A stretch of DNA of 39,400 bases from Micavibrio sp. UBA2705 (GCA_002354205.1 DELD01000064.1:1-39400); one strand, 5' to 3'; shown: positions 1-8,248, counted from the first letter of the stretch. The notes: generated by a model from the sequence alone, not told the origin. A program made the numbers and translations.

Positions 1-624
1 AAAGACAAATCAGTACTGGTCAGCGGGCTGAGCATCGCCAACCCAGAGGGCTTTAAAAAGCCACACGCAATGAAAGTAGAATCAATCAATATCGCGATGA
101 CTTCATTTGCCAAGGAACTCTTAGTATTTAAAGATGTTAGCGTTAAAGGCACCGAGCTGTTTTTAGAGGTTACGCAGAACGGCACAAATTTAAGCGCGCT
201 GAAAAAGAACATCGATAGCGGCAAAAAAGCGCCAAAGAAGGAAGAAGAGACACATGGCAGTAAGGCCCCTGCCCCTAAAGTGGTTCTCAAGCATTTCTTA
301 CTCGCTAATGCACAGCTTCACCCCTCACAAACGCTGATTAGCGGTAAAGAGTTAAAAGACGTTACCGTGCCTGACATAGAGCTCACCGGCATTGGCGAAA
401 GACAAAACGGCGTGCTTGCCCGTGAAGCGATTGGCCAAATTTGGGATGCTATTTCAAAATCAGCCATTCGCGCTTCTGCCAAAGCAGGCTTATTAGACGG
501 CATGTCAGCGGATAGCCTGAAAGACCTGACCGGAACAATGGGCTTACCGTCAAATCTTGGCGGCGATGCATCACAGACGCTTGATAAAGCCAAAGACAGC
601 CTGAAAAACATGTTCGGCCAATAA
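1..624 (+). CDS. AsmA-like envelope protein, C-terminal part (5' end outside window)
   Basis: The reading frame is open from the first base of the window and ends at 624, so 207 residues of a longer protein are visible. The Met at 70 is internal, because family-like sequence (SGLSIANPEGF) precedes it. The pattern 'GLSIANPEGF...KVESINIAM...ELLVFKDVSVKGTELFLEV...GTNLSALKKNI' is typical of AsmA-type proteins, whose repeated beta strands form elongated structures linked to the inner membrane and envelope lipid transport. A charged Lys-rich linker (about residues 72-85) is followed by a second beta-rich part and an Ala/Lys/Asp-rich tail. The gene is followed after 39 nt by the TAXI-like receptor gene on the same strand, possibly co-transcribed. 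The function of this particular member is unknown. Confidence 0.6.
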   Translation, partial: KDKSVLVSGLSIANPEGFKKPHAMKVESINIAMTSFAKELLVFKDVSVKGTELFLEVTQNGTNLSALKKNIDSGKKAPKKEEETHGSKAPAPKVVLKHFLLANAQLHPSQTLISGKELKDVTVPDIELTGIGERQNGVLAREAIGQIWDAISKSAIRASAKAGLLDGMSADSLKDLTGTMGLPSNLGGDASQTLDKAKDSLKNMFGQ

Positions 625-663
625 GAAACACAAAACACGCAGCGAAACAAAAGCGATTTAAAT

Positions 664-1938
664 ATGAAACTCTACATCCCCGAGACGGTAAAAACATATG
701 GTTTAATCGCCGTAATTATTATTTGCTCCTTTTGGTTTGCTGCGCGTTTTATTGAACCCACACCGCCCAAAGAAATGACTATCGCGGCAGGGGCGGTTGG
801 CGGCGATTATTACCGCTACGCCACGCAGTACAAAGAAGCACTCGCCGCGCAAGGCATGACGCTCCATATTTTAGAGACCGCAGGCTCAATGGAAAATATC
901 GACCTGCTTAAAGATGGCAAAGCAGACCTTGCATTCATCCAAAGCGGCCTTGCGAGCGAAGAAAACGCCGCTTATATCGAAGCGCTTGGCGGATTATATT
1001 TTGAGCCTATCTGGGTCTTTATGCGCAATGAGATTGGCAGCGGCAAAGACCTGCAAAAGCTAAAAAATGCGCGCATCGCGATTGGCGCAGCGGGCAGCGG
1101 CACGAATGAAAGCGCACGCCAGTTGATCACATTAAACAAAATGGACAAAACGACGACATTACTTGAAATATCTGGCGAGGAAGCGGTAAGCGCGTTGAAA
1201 TCAGGCAAGGTACAAGCCGCGATATTTGTTGCAAAACCGAGCGCTGAGATCATCCAAAAGCTGATGCGTGATAAAACATTGCACTTACTGTCGTTCCAAC
1301 GCGCAAATGGCTATACCAGTACATATCCGTTCTTATCAAAAGTCACATTGAGCGAAGGTGTGATTGACATGGCGGAGAATATCCCCGCGCAGGACATCGC
1401 CTTACTCAGCCCCATCGCGCAGCTTACAGCCCATAAAGATTTCCACGGCGCATTAAAAACATTGCTGGTCAGCACCAGTATGGATATTCATAAAGACCCA
1501 ACATTACTATCAAAAAAAGGCCGCTTCCCCACACTTGATTACGTTGACATGCCTGTTGCCAGTGAGGCCGCGCGTTATTTCAAATACGGCCCGAATTTCT
1601 TGCAGCGCTTCTTACCGTTCTGGCTTGCTGATATGATTAGCCGTATGGTTGTGATGCTTATTCCGTTGCTCGGTGTCATGCTCCCCCTCATCAAGCTCGC
1701 CTCACCGACTTACCGCTGGCGTACGCGCTCTAAAATCTACAAATGGTATAAAAGCCTTAAAAAGATGGAAGAAAAGGCCACCACAGGCGATACAGATATC
1801 GCCGAAGCGTTAGCATCGCTTTCAAAAATTGACAAAGAAGTGAAAAAGACCATTGTGCCACTCTCATATGCTGATGAGCTGTATAATCTGCGCCTGCATA
1901 TTCAGATGATTAAAGACCATTTAAAGCGCCTAAAATAA
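664..1938 (+). CDS. Membrane-anchored TAXI-type (TRAP family) solute-binding protein
   Basis: This is a 424-aa protein with one hydrophobic segment at about residues 10-28 that looks like an uncleaved anchor or signal. A periplasmic binding domain follows, with the TAXI-like opening 'MTIAAGAVGGDYYRYATQYKEAL' (seen in two parts) and the 'LLKDGKADLAFIQSGLA' motif of TAXI receptors. A second hydrophobic segment (about 318-345, MVVMLIPLLGVMLPLIKL) is followed by a basic, probably cytoplasmic helical tail of about 80 residues. Family knowledge: TAXI proteins deliver substrates to TRAP permeases. No permease gene is in the window, and the C-terminal membrane segment plus tail is not the plain secreted receptor layout, so a sensing or structural role is possible. 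The stop codon overlaps the next gene's start (TAATG). Confidence 0.75.
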   Translation: MKLYIPETVKTYGLIAVIIICSFWFAARFIEPTPPKEMTIAAGAVGGDYYRYATQYKEALAAQGMTLHILETAGSMENIDLLKDGKADLAFIQSGLASEENAAYIEALGGLYFEPIWVFMRNEIGSGKDLQKLKNARIAIGAAGSGTNESARQLITLNKMDKTTTLLEISGEEAVSALKSGKVQAAIFVAKPSAEIIQKLMRDKTLHLLSFQRANGYTSTYPFLSKVTLSEGVIDMAENIPAQDIALLSPIAQLTAHKDFHGALKTLLVSTSMDIHKDPTLLSKKGRFPTLDYVDMPVASEAARYFKYGPNFLQRFLPFWLADMISRMVVMLIPLLGVMLPLIKLASPTYRWRTRSKIYKWYKSLKKMEEKATTGDTDIAEALASLSKIDKEVKKTIVPLSYADELYNLRLHIQMIKDHLKRLK

Positions 1939-2516
1939 TGGATATGTCTCGCAGCACATATCATGATGAAAACGTCGCCGATGTGAATTTCGCTGACGCG
2001 CGCTTTACCTATAAAGAGTTCTCAGGCTGCTGCTTTGATGATTGTGATTTCACGGCTGCTGATTTTTCAACGGCGCGCTTTAGTGAATGTGTATTTCACA
2101 ACTGCAATTTATCCAACATCAAAACCGAAGACACCAGCTTTCAAGACGTTACTTTCAAAGAATGCAAGCTCGCGGGTATCAGCTTTGCTGCAATTAATAG
2201 CTTTATGATTGAGCTCAGTTTTGAAGAGTGCAAAATGCTCGCCTGCGACTTCACCGACCTCAACCTTAAAAGCACAGCATTTAGGAGCAGCGCAGTGCAT
2301 GAGTGTGATTTTGTGAATACGAACTTATCAGGTGCAAGTTTCGCCAAGGCTGATTTACAAGGGACAAATTTTAGAAATGCGATTTTAGAAAATTGCATCT
2401 TCATCGGCGCAACCCGTTATCATATTGACCCAACACAAAACAGAATGAAACGCGCCAAATTCTCATCTCCCGAAGCACTCAGTCTGTTATCGTCATTTCA
2501 AATTGAGATTGATTAA
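1938..2516 (+). CDS. Pentapeptide-repeat protein
   Basis: This 192-aa protein consists almost wholly of pentapeptide repeats of the A(D/N)LXX type, with many Phe or Leu central residues and an unusual number of Cys (ADFSTARFSECVF, CNLSNIK, ADLQGTNFRNAIL). Such repeats fold as a right-handed quadrilateral beta helix. Members range from gyrase-protecting proteins (Qnr, MfpA) to cytosolic or membrane proteins of unknown role, and nothing here shows a specific target. There is no signal peptide. Its ATG overlaps the TAA of the TAXI-like receptor by one base (TAATG), which strongly suggests translational coupling and a shared function. It ends 8 nt before the convergent ILDYN gene cluster. Confidence 0.8.
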   Translation: MDMSRSTYHDENVADVNFADARFTYKEFSGCCFDDCDFTAADFSTARFSECVFHNCNLSNIKTEDTSFQDVTFKECKLAGISFAAINSFMIELSFEECKMLACDFTDLNLKSTAFRSSAVHECDFVNTNLSGASFAKADLQGTNFRNAILENCIFIGATRYHIDPTQNRMKRAKFSSPEALSLLSSFQIEID

Positions 2517-2524
2517 ACGCGCAG

Positions 2525-2809
2525 CTATGAAATAAGGCATTTTTGCAATGCATCTTTATTGCGGATTTTCTTCTGTGCGCCGCCTTTTTCTTGCAAATAG
2601 ACTTCACCGCTTTCATTAATCGTGATTGTACAGCCATTTGGCAACACCACAGCATGATCATTAAACCCTTGTTTTATTGTCGTGACTTTACCGTCAGTTT
2701 TCACCTTAGCAGAAGACGTGTATGAACCGCCAAAGTCACCACAGCCGCCCCACATCTCATCTTGACAAAACTGCGTTTCAGTCCCGTGATTATAATCTAA
2801 TATCAGCAT
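2525..2809 (-). CDS. ILDYN-family small protein, copy A (last gene of cluster)
   Basis: The protein has 94 residues and I do not recognise its family. The start ATG at 2809 was chosen because 'MLILDYN' matches the N-termini of the three upstream paralogues and an AAGGA box lies about 9 nt before it. The frame stays open upstream to 2935, but that part overlaps copy B. The layout is a conserved start ILDYN, a Gly/Cys-rich variable middle (QFCQDEMWGGCGDFGG), then the shared C-terminal module 'GFNDHAVVLPNGCTITI..SGEVYLQEKGGAQKKIRNKD' (shown here with gaps). The module looks like a small beta hairpin followed by a basic helix. There is no signal peptide. It lies 13 nt downstream of copy B and is closest to it (both have KKIRNKD). 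Confidence 0.7.
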   Translation of the reverse strand: MLILDYNHGTETQFCQDEMWGGCGDFGGSYTSSAKVKTDGKVTTIKQGFNDHAVVLPNGCTITINESGEVYLQEKGGAQKKIRNKDALQKCLIS

Positions 2810-2822
2810 GACTTTAATGTCC

Positions 2823-3131
2823 TTATTTAACCAATAATTTTTGTAAGCTATCTTTATTGCGGATTTTTTTGGCCTGACCGCCATCTTCACGCATATAAAC
2901 TTCGCCACTTTCCTTGACCTCGATAACGCAGCCATTAGGCAATTTCAAGCTATGGCTGTTAAAACCATCTTTACATGTCGTTTCATTGCCTGATGTCTGC
3001 ACCTTACTCTGCTCCGCCGAAGGTCTATGGCGACGGCTACCGCCGGAGTAGAAAGTGCAAAGCCCATCATCAAACATAATTTCATGACATGCACGCATCA
3101 TATTGCTTTGATTGTAATCGAGGATATGCAT
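2823..3131 (-). CDS. ILDYN-family small protein, copy B
   Basis: This 102-aa protein begins MHILDYN and ends with the module 'GFNSHSLKLPNGCVIEVKE' then 'GEVYMREDGGQAKKIRNKD'. The middle (about residues 10-50) differs from all three paralogues and contains Met, Cys and basic stretches (CTFYSGGSRRHRPSAEQ). It lies 10 nt after copy C and 13 nt before copy A, all on the minus strand, so the four are very probably one transcript. No signal peptide or membrane segment is visible. Function unknown. Confidence 0.75.
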   Translation of the reverse strand: MHILDYNQSNMMRACHEIMFDDGLCTFYSGGSRRHRPSAEQSKVQTSGNETTCKDGFNSHSLKLPNGCVIEVKESGEVYMREDGGQAKKIRNKDSLQKLLVK

Positions 3132-3141
3132 AATCTTGCCC

Positions 3142-3447
3142 TTAACTTATTAAATGCTGCTGCACCTTATCCTTATGACGTAGCTTCTTCGGCGCTGCAC
3201 CCTTTTCTTCTACGCTAATTGCGCCATCCTCCGATAAACGGACCTTAACGCCATTGGGAAGCACGACTGAATGTTGGTTAAACCCAGCGGATAAAACCGT
3301 TTCCTGCCCCTTTACCCGCGCTTTATTTGGCGACTTTACTTGAGGCATTGGCGTTGGAGCAGAAGAAAAGCCCAGCCCTCCACCATCATCAGACGTTTTT
3401 AAGGCTTCGAATGTTTCTATACTGTGGTTATAGTCTAATATCCGCAT
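3142..3447 (-). CDS. ILDYN-family small protein, copy C
   Basis: This 101-aa protein begins MRILDYN, has a Gly/Ser/Pro-rich variable middle, and ends with 'GFNQHSVVLPNGVKVRLSE' followed by 'GAISVEEKGAAPKKLRHKD'. It lacks the Cys after LPNG that the other three have. With copy D it shares GAAPKKLRHKD, against KKIRNKD in A and B, which suggests two rounds of duplication. It lies 25 nt downstream of copy D. Function unknown. Confidence 0.75.
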   Translation of the reverse strand: MRILDYNHSIETFEALKTSDDGGGLGFSSAPTPMPQVKSPNKARVKGQETVLSAGFNQHSVVLPNGVKVRLSEDGAISVEEKGAAPKKLRHKDKVQQHLIS

Positions 3448-3472
3448 TATTCTACCCCCCTATTTTACCCCC

Positions 3473-3841
3473 CTATTTTACCAATAAATTTTGCACGCAA
3501 TCTTTATGGCGCAACTTTTTCGGCGCTGCGCCGCTTTCTTGTAAAGATATTTCACCGTCTTCTTGCACCTTAATAATGCAGCCATTAGGCAGCTCTATAC
3601 TATGCGTATTAAAGCCTGCTTTTAAGCTCGTCTTCTCCGCGCTGCTTTGTACGAAGCTCTGTTCACGCTCGCCCTTTTGTGCACGTGCCCTTACATCATC
3701 CACACGGCCTGCGCACCCCACGCTTGTGCCATAACGCGCCCCCAAAGCGCTTGAAAGACTGATTCTATCTTGCTCAGGGTCACCAGGCATCATCTGTACC
3801 ATCGCTGTGTTTATTTTCTCGTTATAATCCAATATTTGCAT
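3473..3841 (-). CDS. ILDYN-family small protein, copy D (first gene of cluster)
   Basis: This 122-aa protein is the longest of the four and the first in the direction of transcription. It begins MQILDYN and ends with 'GFNTHSIELPNGCIIKVQE' followed by 'GEISLQESGAAPKKLRHKD'. The middle has an insertion rich in Arg, Glu and Gln (about residues 35-70). A GGGAG ribosome site lies just before the start. Upstream on the minus strand, around 3893-3925, there is a TTGACA box followed by an AT-rich stretch that could be the cluster promoter. The pattern of conserved ends and a fast-changing middle suggests selection on the central segment. Function unknown. Confidence 0.75.
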   Translation of the reverse strand: MQILDYNEKINTAMVQMMPGDPEQDRISLSSALGARYGTSVGCAGRVDDVRARAQKGEREQSFVQSSAEKTSLKAGFNTHSIELPNGCIIKVQEDGEISLQESGAAPKKLRHKDCVQNLLVK

Positions 3842-4031
3842 AGCGCTCTCCCACTTTTTTTATTTTCCGTATTTACAAATAAAGCACGAATAAAATTATG
3901 TCAATATAATTGTGGTTTTAAACAAAATATACCACCACAGCTATAGATAAGAGTTTTTACTTGAAATTTTGACGCGCGCTATGTATACATCGCGCATAAC
4001 ATATTCACCCAATTAATGAGAGTGCAAGATA
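3842..4031. promoter_or_regulatory. Divergent promoter region between the ILDYN cluster and ndk
   Basis: AT-rich intergenic stretch. On the minus strand a TTGACA box lies about 17 bp from a weak TATTTG and could start the ILDYN transcript. On the plus strand a TTGACG-like box (3969-3974) precedes a 10-bp palindrome ATGTATACAT (3981-3990) flanked by GCGCGC and CGCGC, about 40 bp upstream of ndk. The palindrome could be an operator, but this is weak evidence. Confidence 0.35.
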
Positions 4032-4454
4032 ATGACTTTAGAGAGAACTTTTTCAATCATCAAACCTGATGCAACAAAGCGTAACCTTACAGGTGCAATC
4101 AACAAAGTATTCGAAGATAACGGCCTTCGCATCGTGGCACAGCGCCGCATTCAAATGTCAGAAGACCAAGCTAAAAAATTCTATGAAGTACACGCTGAGC
4201 GTCCATTTTACGGCGAATTAGTTGAGTTCATGACATCAGAGCCAGTTGTTGTTCAAGTTCTTGAAGCTGAAAACGCAGTGGCAAAACACCGCGAAGTTAT
4301 GGGCGCAACAAACCCAGAAGAAGCAGCAGATGGCACAGTACGTAAACTTTACGCCCTTTCAATCGGTGAAAACTCAGTCCACGGTTCAGATTCGCTAGAA
4401 AACGCAAATCTTGAAATCGCACAGTTCTTTAAAGACGAAGAGATTGTTGGCTAA
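4032..4454 (+). CDS. ndk: Nucleoside diphosphate kinase
   Basis: At 140 aa this is the usual length for bacterial Ndk. It transfers the gamma phosphate of ATP to nucleoside diphosphates through a phospho-histidine and so balances the NTP and dNTP pools. The sequence shows the N-terminal 'ERTFSIIKPDA', the loop 'ERPFYGELVEFM', and the catalytic site 'NSVHGSDS' with His117. It is a single gene with its own upstream region and a strong terminator directly after it. Gene identity is secure. Confidence 0.97.
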   Translation: MTLERTFSIIKPDATKRNLTGAINKVFEDNGLRIVAQRRIQMSEDQAKKFYEVHAERPFYGELVEFMTSEPVVVQVLEAENAVAKHREVMGATNPEEAADGTVRKLYALSIGENSVHGSDSLENANLEIAQFFKDEEIVG

Positions 4455-4475
4455 TAGCGAAACATAAAGAAATAC

Positions 4476-4510
4476 AAAAGCCCGCTTCATACACGAAGCG
4501 GGCTTTTTCT
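4476..4510 (+). terminator. Intrinsic terminator after ndk
   Basis: A perfect 10-bp stem (AGCCCGCTTC at 4479-4488 with GAAGCGGGCT at 4495-4504) with a 6-nt loop is followed by a T-rich tail and preceded by As. It lies 25 nt after the ndk stop. Confidence 0.9.
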
Positions 4511-4613
4511 TTACGTGATTTACCTGTAATTAAATCAGTTGATATATATGCTCAACAGTAAGCGCACGTATCATGTATGATAAAATTTATCTCAAGCAAT
4601 GCGTGATGGAACT

Positions 4614-5366
4614 CTACTTCGCCTTCTGTAAAACCCAAATATTTTCGCAAGGGAAATGCTGCGCCCATTCAAGCGGTGCGAAATCAAAACTGCTCTCCGC
4701 ATCTTCGGGCGGTTGCAATTCGATTAAATCAATAATATTAAACCCTGCTTCACGAAAGTGACGCACCCACTCGCCGTAACTATACTGGAAATAAACCAGC
4801 TTATCTTCAACAAAGCGATCAAGATCAAAATAGCTTTTACACAGCGTATTACTGACGCTCCCCGCTTTATCGTCATAACAAATTTCATGTAAAGGGGACT
4901 GCATGTTAAATACAAATAGGCCGTTTTTCTTTAACACGCGATGCACTTCGGCGAGTGTCGGTGCGGTCGGCGCATAAGTCATCGCGCCATGGTCACAAAA
5001 CACCAGATCAAAGCTGCGCTTTTTCGCGGGAATTTTATCGGCGCTTGCGTGCAGTAGCGGGAAATCATGCCCTGCCTCTGCCATTAAACGCGCTGCATGT
5101 TCTAACTGCTTCTCGGAATTATCGAGTGCGGTGGCATAGCCGCCCATCTCAGCAATCGCAATGCTGAGTTGCGCCGCGCCACAGCCAAGTTCTAACACCT
5201 GCTTGCCGCGCACATCCCCTAGCGCATTGATATCACTCTCGGGCAGCGACCACACGCCCCAGACAAAATCTTTACGATTAAGCTGCTGCGCGTGTTTGCC
5301 CTGATATTCATCAGAAAAACTGTCCCAGAATTTACGATTTGTTGCCGCGTCTTTTGATAATTTCAT
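4614..5366 (-). CDS. Class I SAM-dependent methyltransferase
   Basis: This 250-aa protein has a Rossmann-type methyltransferase domain. Motif I 'VLELGCGAAQLSIAIAEMG' (residues 57-75) binds SAM. 'ATALDNSEKQLEHA' carries the acidic residue after strand 2, 'SFDLVFCDHGAM' is the motif IV region, and 'VHRVLKKNGLFVFNMQSP' matches the strand-5 'lkpGG' region. The substrate cannot be read from the sequence. The layout fits the broad Methyltransf_11/25 group, which acts on small molecules, quinones or lipids. It lies 31 nt downstream of lpdA on the same strand and may be read through from it. Confidence 0.85.
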   Translation of the reverse strand: MKLSKDAATNRKFWDSFSDEYQGKHAQQLNRKDFVWGVWSLPESDINALGDVRGKQVLELGCGAAQLSIAIAEMGGYATALDNSEKQLEHAARLMAEAGHDFPLLHASADKIPAKKRSFDLVFCDHGAMTYAPTAPTLAEVHRVLKKNGLFVFNMQSPLHEICYDDKAGSVSNTLCKSYFDLDRFVEDKLVYFQYSYGEWVRHFREAGFNIIDLIELQPPEDAESSFDFAPLEWAQHFPCENIWVLQKAK

Positions 5367-5397
5367 CTCTCACTCACGCGGCAACATATCCGCGCCC

Positions 5398-6792
5398 TTA
5401 TATATGTAGTGGGCGGCCATCCACGGCGAGCGCCGCTTCTTTCACCACCTCTTCCAATGTCGGGTGGGCATGACATGTACGTGCAATATCTTCGGCTGAG
5501 CCTGCAAATTCCATTGCCACAACAATCTCAGATATTAACGTCCCTGCTTCTGGACCAATAATATGTGCGCCAAGCACGCGGTCAGTGTCTTTATGTGCCA
5601 AGATTTTCACAAAGCCATCCGTGCAATTCATCGCGCGCGCGCGGCCATTTGCCATGAACGGGAATTTCCCTGCTTTATATGGGATGCCCTCTTCCTTAAG
5701 CTGCTCTTCTGTTTTACCAACAGCCGCAATTTCAGGATGGGTATAAACAACCCCCGGAATAAGATTATAATCAATATGCGGCTTTTGCCCATCAAGCATT
5801 TCGGCGAGAACAACGCCTTCATCTTCCGCTTTATGCGCAAGCATTGGCCCTGCAATTACATCCCCAATCGCATAAATGCCTTTAACACTGCTTTGGAAAT
5901 GCCCGTCAACTTCCACGCGCCCGCGATCATCGGTTTTTACACCGACGCTATCAAGGCCGAGGCTTTCTGTATAAGCTTTACGGCCCACACTCATCAATAC
6001 GATATCTGCTTTGACTTTCTCAGCTTTACCGCCATCAGCAGGTTCAATAGAGAGTGTCACACCGTCTTTGCCTTTTTTCGCTTCTGTAACTTTGCTTGAA
6101 AGACGGAATGTCATGCCTTGCTTTTTGAACAGTTTTAGCGCTTCTTTGCGCACTTCATTATCCATACCCGGTAAAATGCCATCCATAAATTCGACGACTT
6201 CGACTTCCGCGCCAAGACGGCGCCATACTGCGCCAAGTTCAAGGCCGATAACGCCGCCGCCAATGACGACCATTTTCTTCGGCACTTTATCAAGCTCAAG
6301 CGCGCCTGTTGAGGAAACGATTTGTTTTTCATCAATCTCAATGCCTGGCAGGCTAATCACATCAGAACCTGTTGCAATAACAATATGCTTGGCTTTATAC
6401 GCCTCTCCGCCAACATCAACGCTATTCGCCGCCGTAATTTCACCTGCACCTTTAAGCCATGTGACTTTGTTCTTTTTAAACAAGAACTCGATGCCTTTCG
6501 TGTTGTCACTCACAACATTATCTTTAAAGGCCATCATTTTTTGTAGGTTTAGTTTGACGTTACCTGTGCTAATGCCCATTTCTTCATATTCATGCTTGCT
6601 TGCCTCTAACTTCTCAGAAGCCGCCAATAATGCCTTTGAAGGAATACAGCCAATATTCAAACATGTACCGCCCAAAGTATCGCGTTTTTCAACACATGCG
6701 ACTTTCATTCCCAATTGCGCGGCGCGAATGGCGCAAACATAGCCACCTGGGCCTGATCCTATGACGATGACATCAAATTCTTTATCAGACAT
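5398..6792 (-). CDS. lpdA: Dihydrolipoyl dehydrogenase (E3)
   Basis: At 464 aa this is full length. It reoxidises the dihydrolipoyl group of the 2-oxo acid dehydrogenase complexes and passes electrons through FAD to NAD+. Visible features are the FAD-binding 'VIGSGPGGYVC' (10-20), the redox disulfide in 'GGTCLNIGCIPSK' (Cys44, Cys49), the NAD-binding 'VVIGGGVIGLELG', the second FAD motif 'GIYAIGDV', and the C-terminal 'HAHPTLEEVVKEA' with the catalytic His-Glu pair. No other complex subunit is in the window, so it is a detached E3 that may serve several complexes. An AAGGA ribosome site precedes the ATG. Confidence 0.97.
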   Translation of the reverse strand: MSDKEFDVIVIGSGPGGYVCAIRAAQLGMKVACVEKRDTLGGTCLNIGCIPSKALLAASEKLEASKHEYEEMGISTGNVKLNLQKMMAFKDNVVSDNTKGIEFLFKKNKVTWLKGAGEITAANSVDVGGEAYKAKHIVIATGSDVISLPGIEIDEKQIVSSTGALELDKVPKKMVVIGGGVIGLELGAVWRRLGAEVEVVEFMDGILPGMDNEVRKEALKLFKKQGMTFRLSSKVTEAKKGKDGVTLSIEPADGGKAEKVKADIVLMSVGRKAYTESLGLDSVGVKTDDRGRVEVDGHFQSSVKGIYAIGDVIAGPMLAHKAEDEGVVLAEMLDGQKPHIDYNLIPGVVYTHPEIAAVGKTEEQLKEEGIPYKAGKFPFMANGRARAMNCTDGFVKILAHKDTDRVLGAHIIGPEAGTLISEIVVAMEFAGSAEDIARTCHAHPTLEEVVKEAALAVDGRPLHI

Positions 6793-6938
6793 TTTTTATC
6801 CTTCTGATTCTGTTACATTTAAAAAATTCTATATTATATGTAGCGCCTTTGCAGGGTGAAGACGAGTTTTATTTGAAAAAACAGCCCGCTTTCCACGGGA
6901 TTTTCACATGATTTCATCCAACTATGAAAATAAACATA

Positions 6939-6968
6939 TTGACGTAATCTCATATATTTGCTTATATG
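6939..6968 (+). promoter_or_regulatory. Sigma-70-like promoter of the first CYTH-like gene
   Basis: TTGACG (6939-6944), a 17-bp spacer, and TTATAT or TATATG (6962-6968). Transcription would begin near 6975, which supports the ATG at 6998 and excludes an in-frame ATG at 6908. Confidence 0.55.
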
Positions 6969-6997
6969 CATCATCTCAAATAAGAACAGGTGACGGC

Positions 6998-8248
6998 ATG
7001 AGCAAGGTCATTCAGACACTAACGGCAATAGCTGGGAATAAATCTGGTTCTCCCTTACTGGACGCATTTGAGCGTGAGAATTTAGTCTATTATCCGATTG
7101 ACGCGACAATTGAGCCTGAAATTAAAATGCTGTGGTCAACACGCATCAAAACAACTAAAAATCAGCTCAAGAAAATATTTAACAGCTATTCCAACGTCAC
7201 TACGCACGACAAAACACAAGACCATTTCATATATATCCCGCATACTATCGAAGAAAACAATTACGATTTAACAAGTTTTGCGGTTGATACATTTAAACGT
7301 GACCCGAAAACGGGCGGCCCCATACCGACAATGCAATTAACCAATGAAGGCTATCAAGCTCGCCTACGTATGGCGATATCACTAGCGTCGCGTGAAGAGC
7401 AGCTTTTAGAACAAATTAAAAACTATAATAGCCCCGACCAGCTATCCAAAAACCCGATACAAAAACTCAGCCCCGCCACATGTTTCGGCCCGCCTGAATT
7501 TAGTATCAAAACCCTATGGTCTGATGACGATTCTGTATTTAGAAACGAATATGAAGCCAAAGTTGGCTATGCGCCAGATGTCCTCGGCATTTACTTAACG
7601 CAAATGAAAAAAGACCTACCTGAAAACCTATACGACCTTTTAAAAGAAATTCGTAAAGATAAAGAAGTCTCTTTGGGCGTGACAGCCGTGTGCATGACTC
7701 GCCGCCTTGCTTATTTTGTCGCCCATTATGTTCATGAACATGATGCCTATGCGCTTTATGAATGTACATTAGACCGCAATAAATTCTGCTCACCGAATAA
7801 AACATATATTCGCGGTCAAGATTTAGAACAAGAATTCGAAGCGATTTGCGTCTTGCCATCGCGCCGTGATGCACTGCTCACCCCAGAACAGCAAGCACAA
7901 GTGCTCGCTACCTCACTCGAGAATTTCGAAGACCATGTCAAAGCAAACATACCAGGCCTTAAACGCAGCCCAGGCAGCAAAATGGAGCGTGCGACCAAAG
8001 CTGTTGAGCAATATTATAACCGTAGCCGCAGCCGCCTTCCTGAATATTTTAAAAACGCCGCAAGCCGTAAAGGCGTTGCCCATGTTGATGGTAAGTACGC
8101 GATAATGGAGCAGGTATCCCCCCATGAAGCTATGGCTTATATAGGTAGCGGTTACGAAAAACTCGCAAAGCTATTTATAGAAGATCATGACGATAAAGAA
8201 CAATTTGTTGATAAGAATCTTTTTTCTTCTCCAGCAAAACCTAAGTAA
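6998..8248 (+). CDS. Divergent CYTH/triphosphate-tunnel-like protein, paralogue 1
   Basis: The start at 6998 has an AGGTGA ribosome site and gives 416 aa, the same length as the downstream paralogue. The in-frame ATG at 6908 lies upstream of a good promoter. The order of motifs follows the CYTH fold: EPEIK (39-43, the ExExK signature), YDLTSFAVDT (89-98, like Y.DT), ARLRM (121-125, like lRvR), FSIKTLW then FRNEYEAK (168-188, like lK...R.E.E), MTRRLAYF (233-240), and YECTLDRNKF then EQEFEA (254-282, like lD...EiE). CYTH enzymes hydrolyse or use triphosphates (thiamine triphosphate, tripolyphosphate, cAMP synthesis) in a metal-lined tunnel. The substrate here is unknown and the Asp/Glu/Arg spacing is wider than usual. 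The call is my inference. Confidence 0.55.
   Translation: MSKVIQTLTAIAGNKSGSPLLDAFERENLVYYPIDATIEPEIKMLWSTRIKTTKNQLKKIFNSYSNVTTHDKTQDHFIYIPHTIEENNYDLTSFAVDTFKRDPKTGGPIPTMQLTNEGYQARLRMAISLASREEQLLEQIKNYNSPDQLSKNPIQKLSPATCFGPPEFSIKTLWSDDDSVFRNEYEAKVGYAPDVLGIYLTQMKKDLPENLYDLLKEIRKDKEVSLGVTAVCMTRRLAYFVAHYVHEHDAYALYECTLDRNKFCSPNKTYIRGQDLEQEFEAICVLPSRRDALLTPEQQAQVLATSLENFEDHVKANIPGLKRSPGSKMERATKAVEQYYNRSRSRLPEYFKNAASRKGVAHVDGKYAIMEQVSPHEAMAYIGSGYEKLAKLFIEDHDDKEQFVDKNLFSSPAKPK

Noticed and set aside
6011..6742. Long plus-strand open frame opposite lpdA
   Set aside because: It mirrors the codon pattern of lpdA on the other strand, has a low-complexity Ser/Pro/Thr composition, and has no ribosome site or family motif. 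The same holds for 5563-6099.
6908..6997. In-frame ATG 30 codons upstream of the first CYTH-like gene start
   Set aside because: A good promoter lies at 6939-6968, the ATG at 6998 has an AGGTGA site, and the later start gives the same length as the paralogue.
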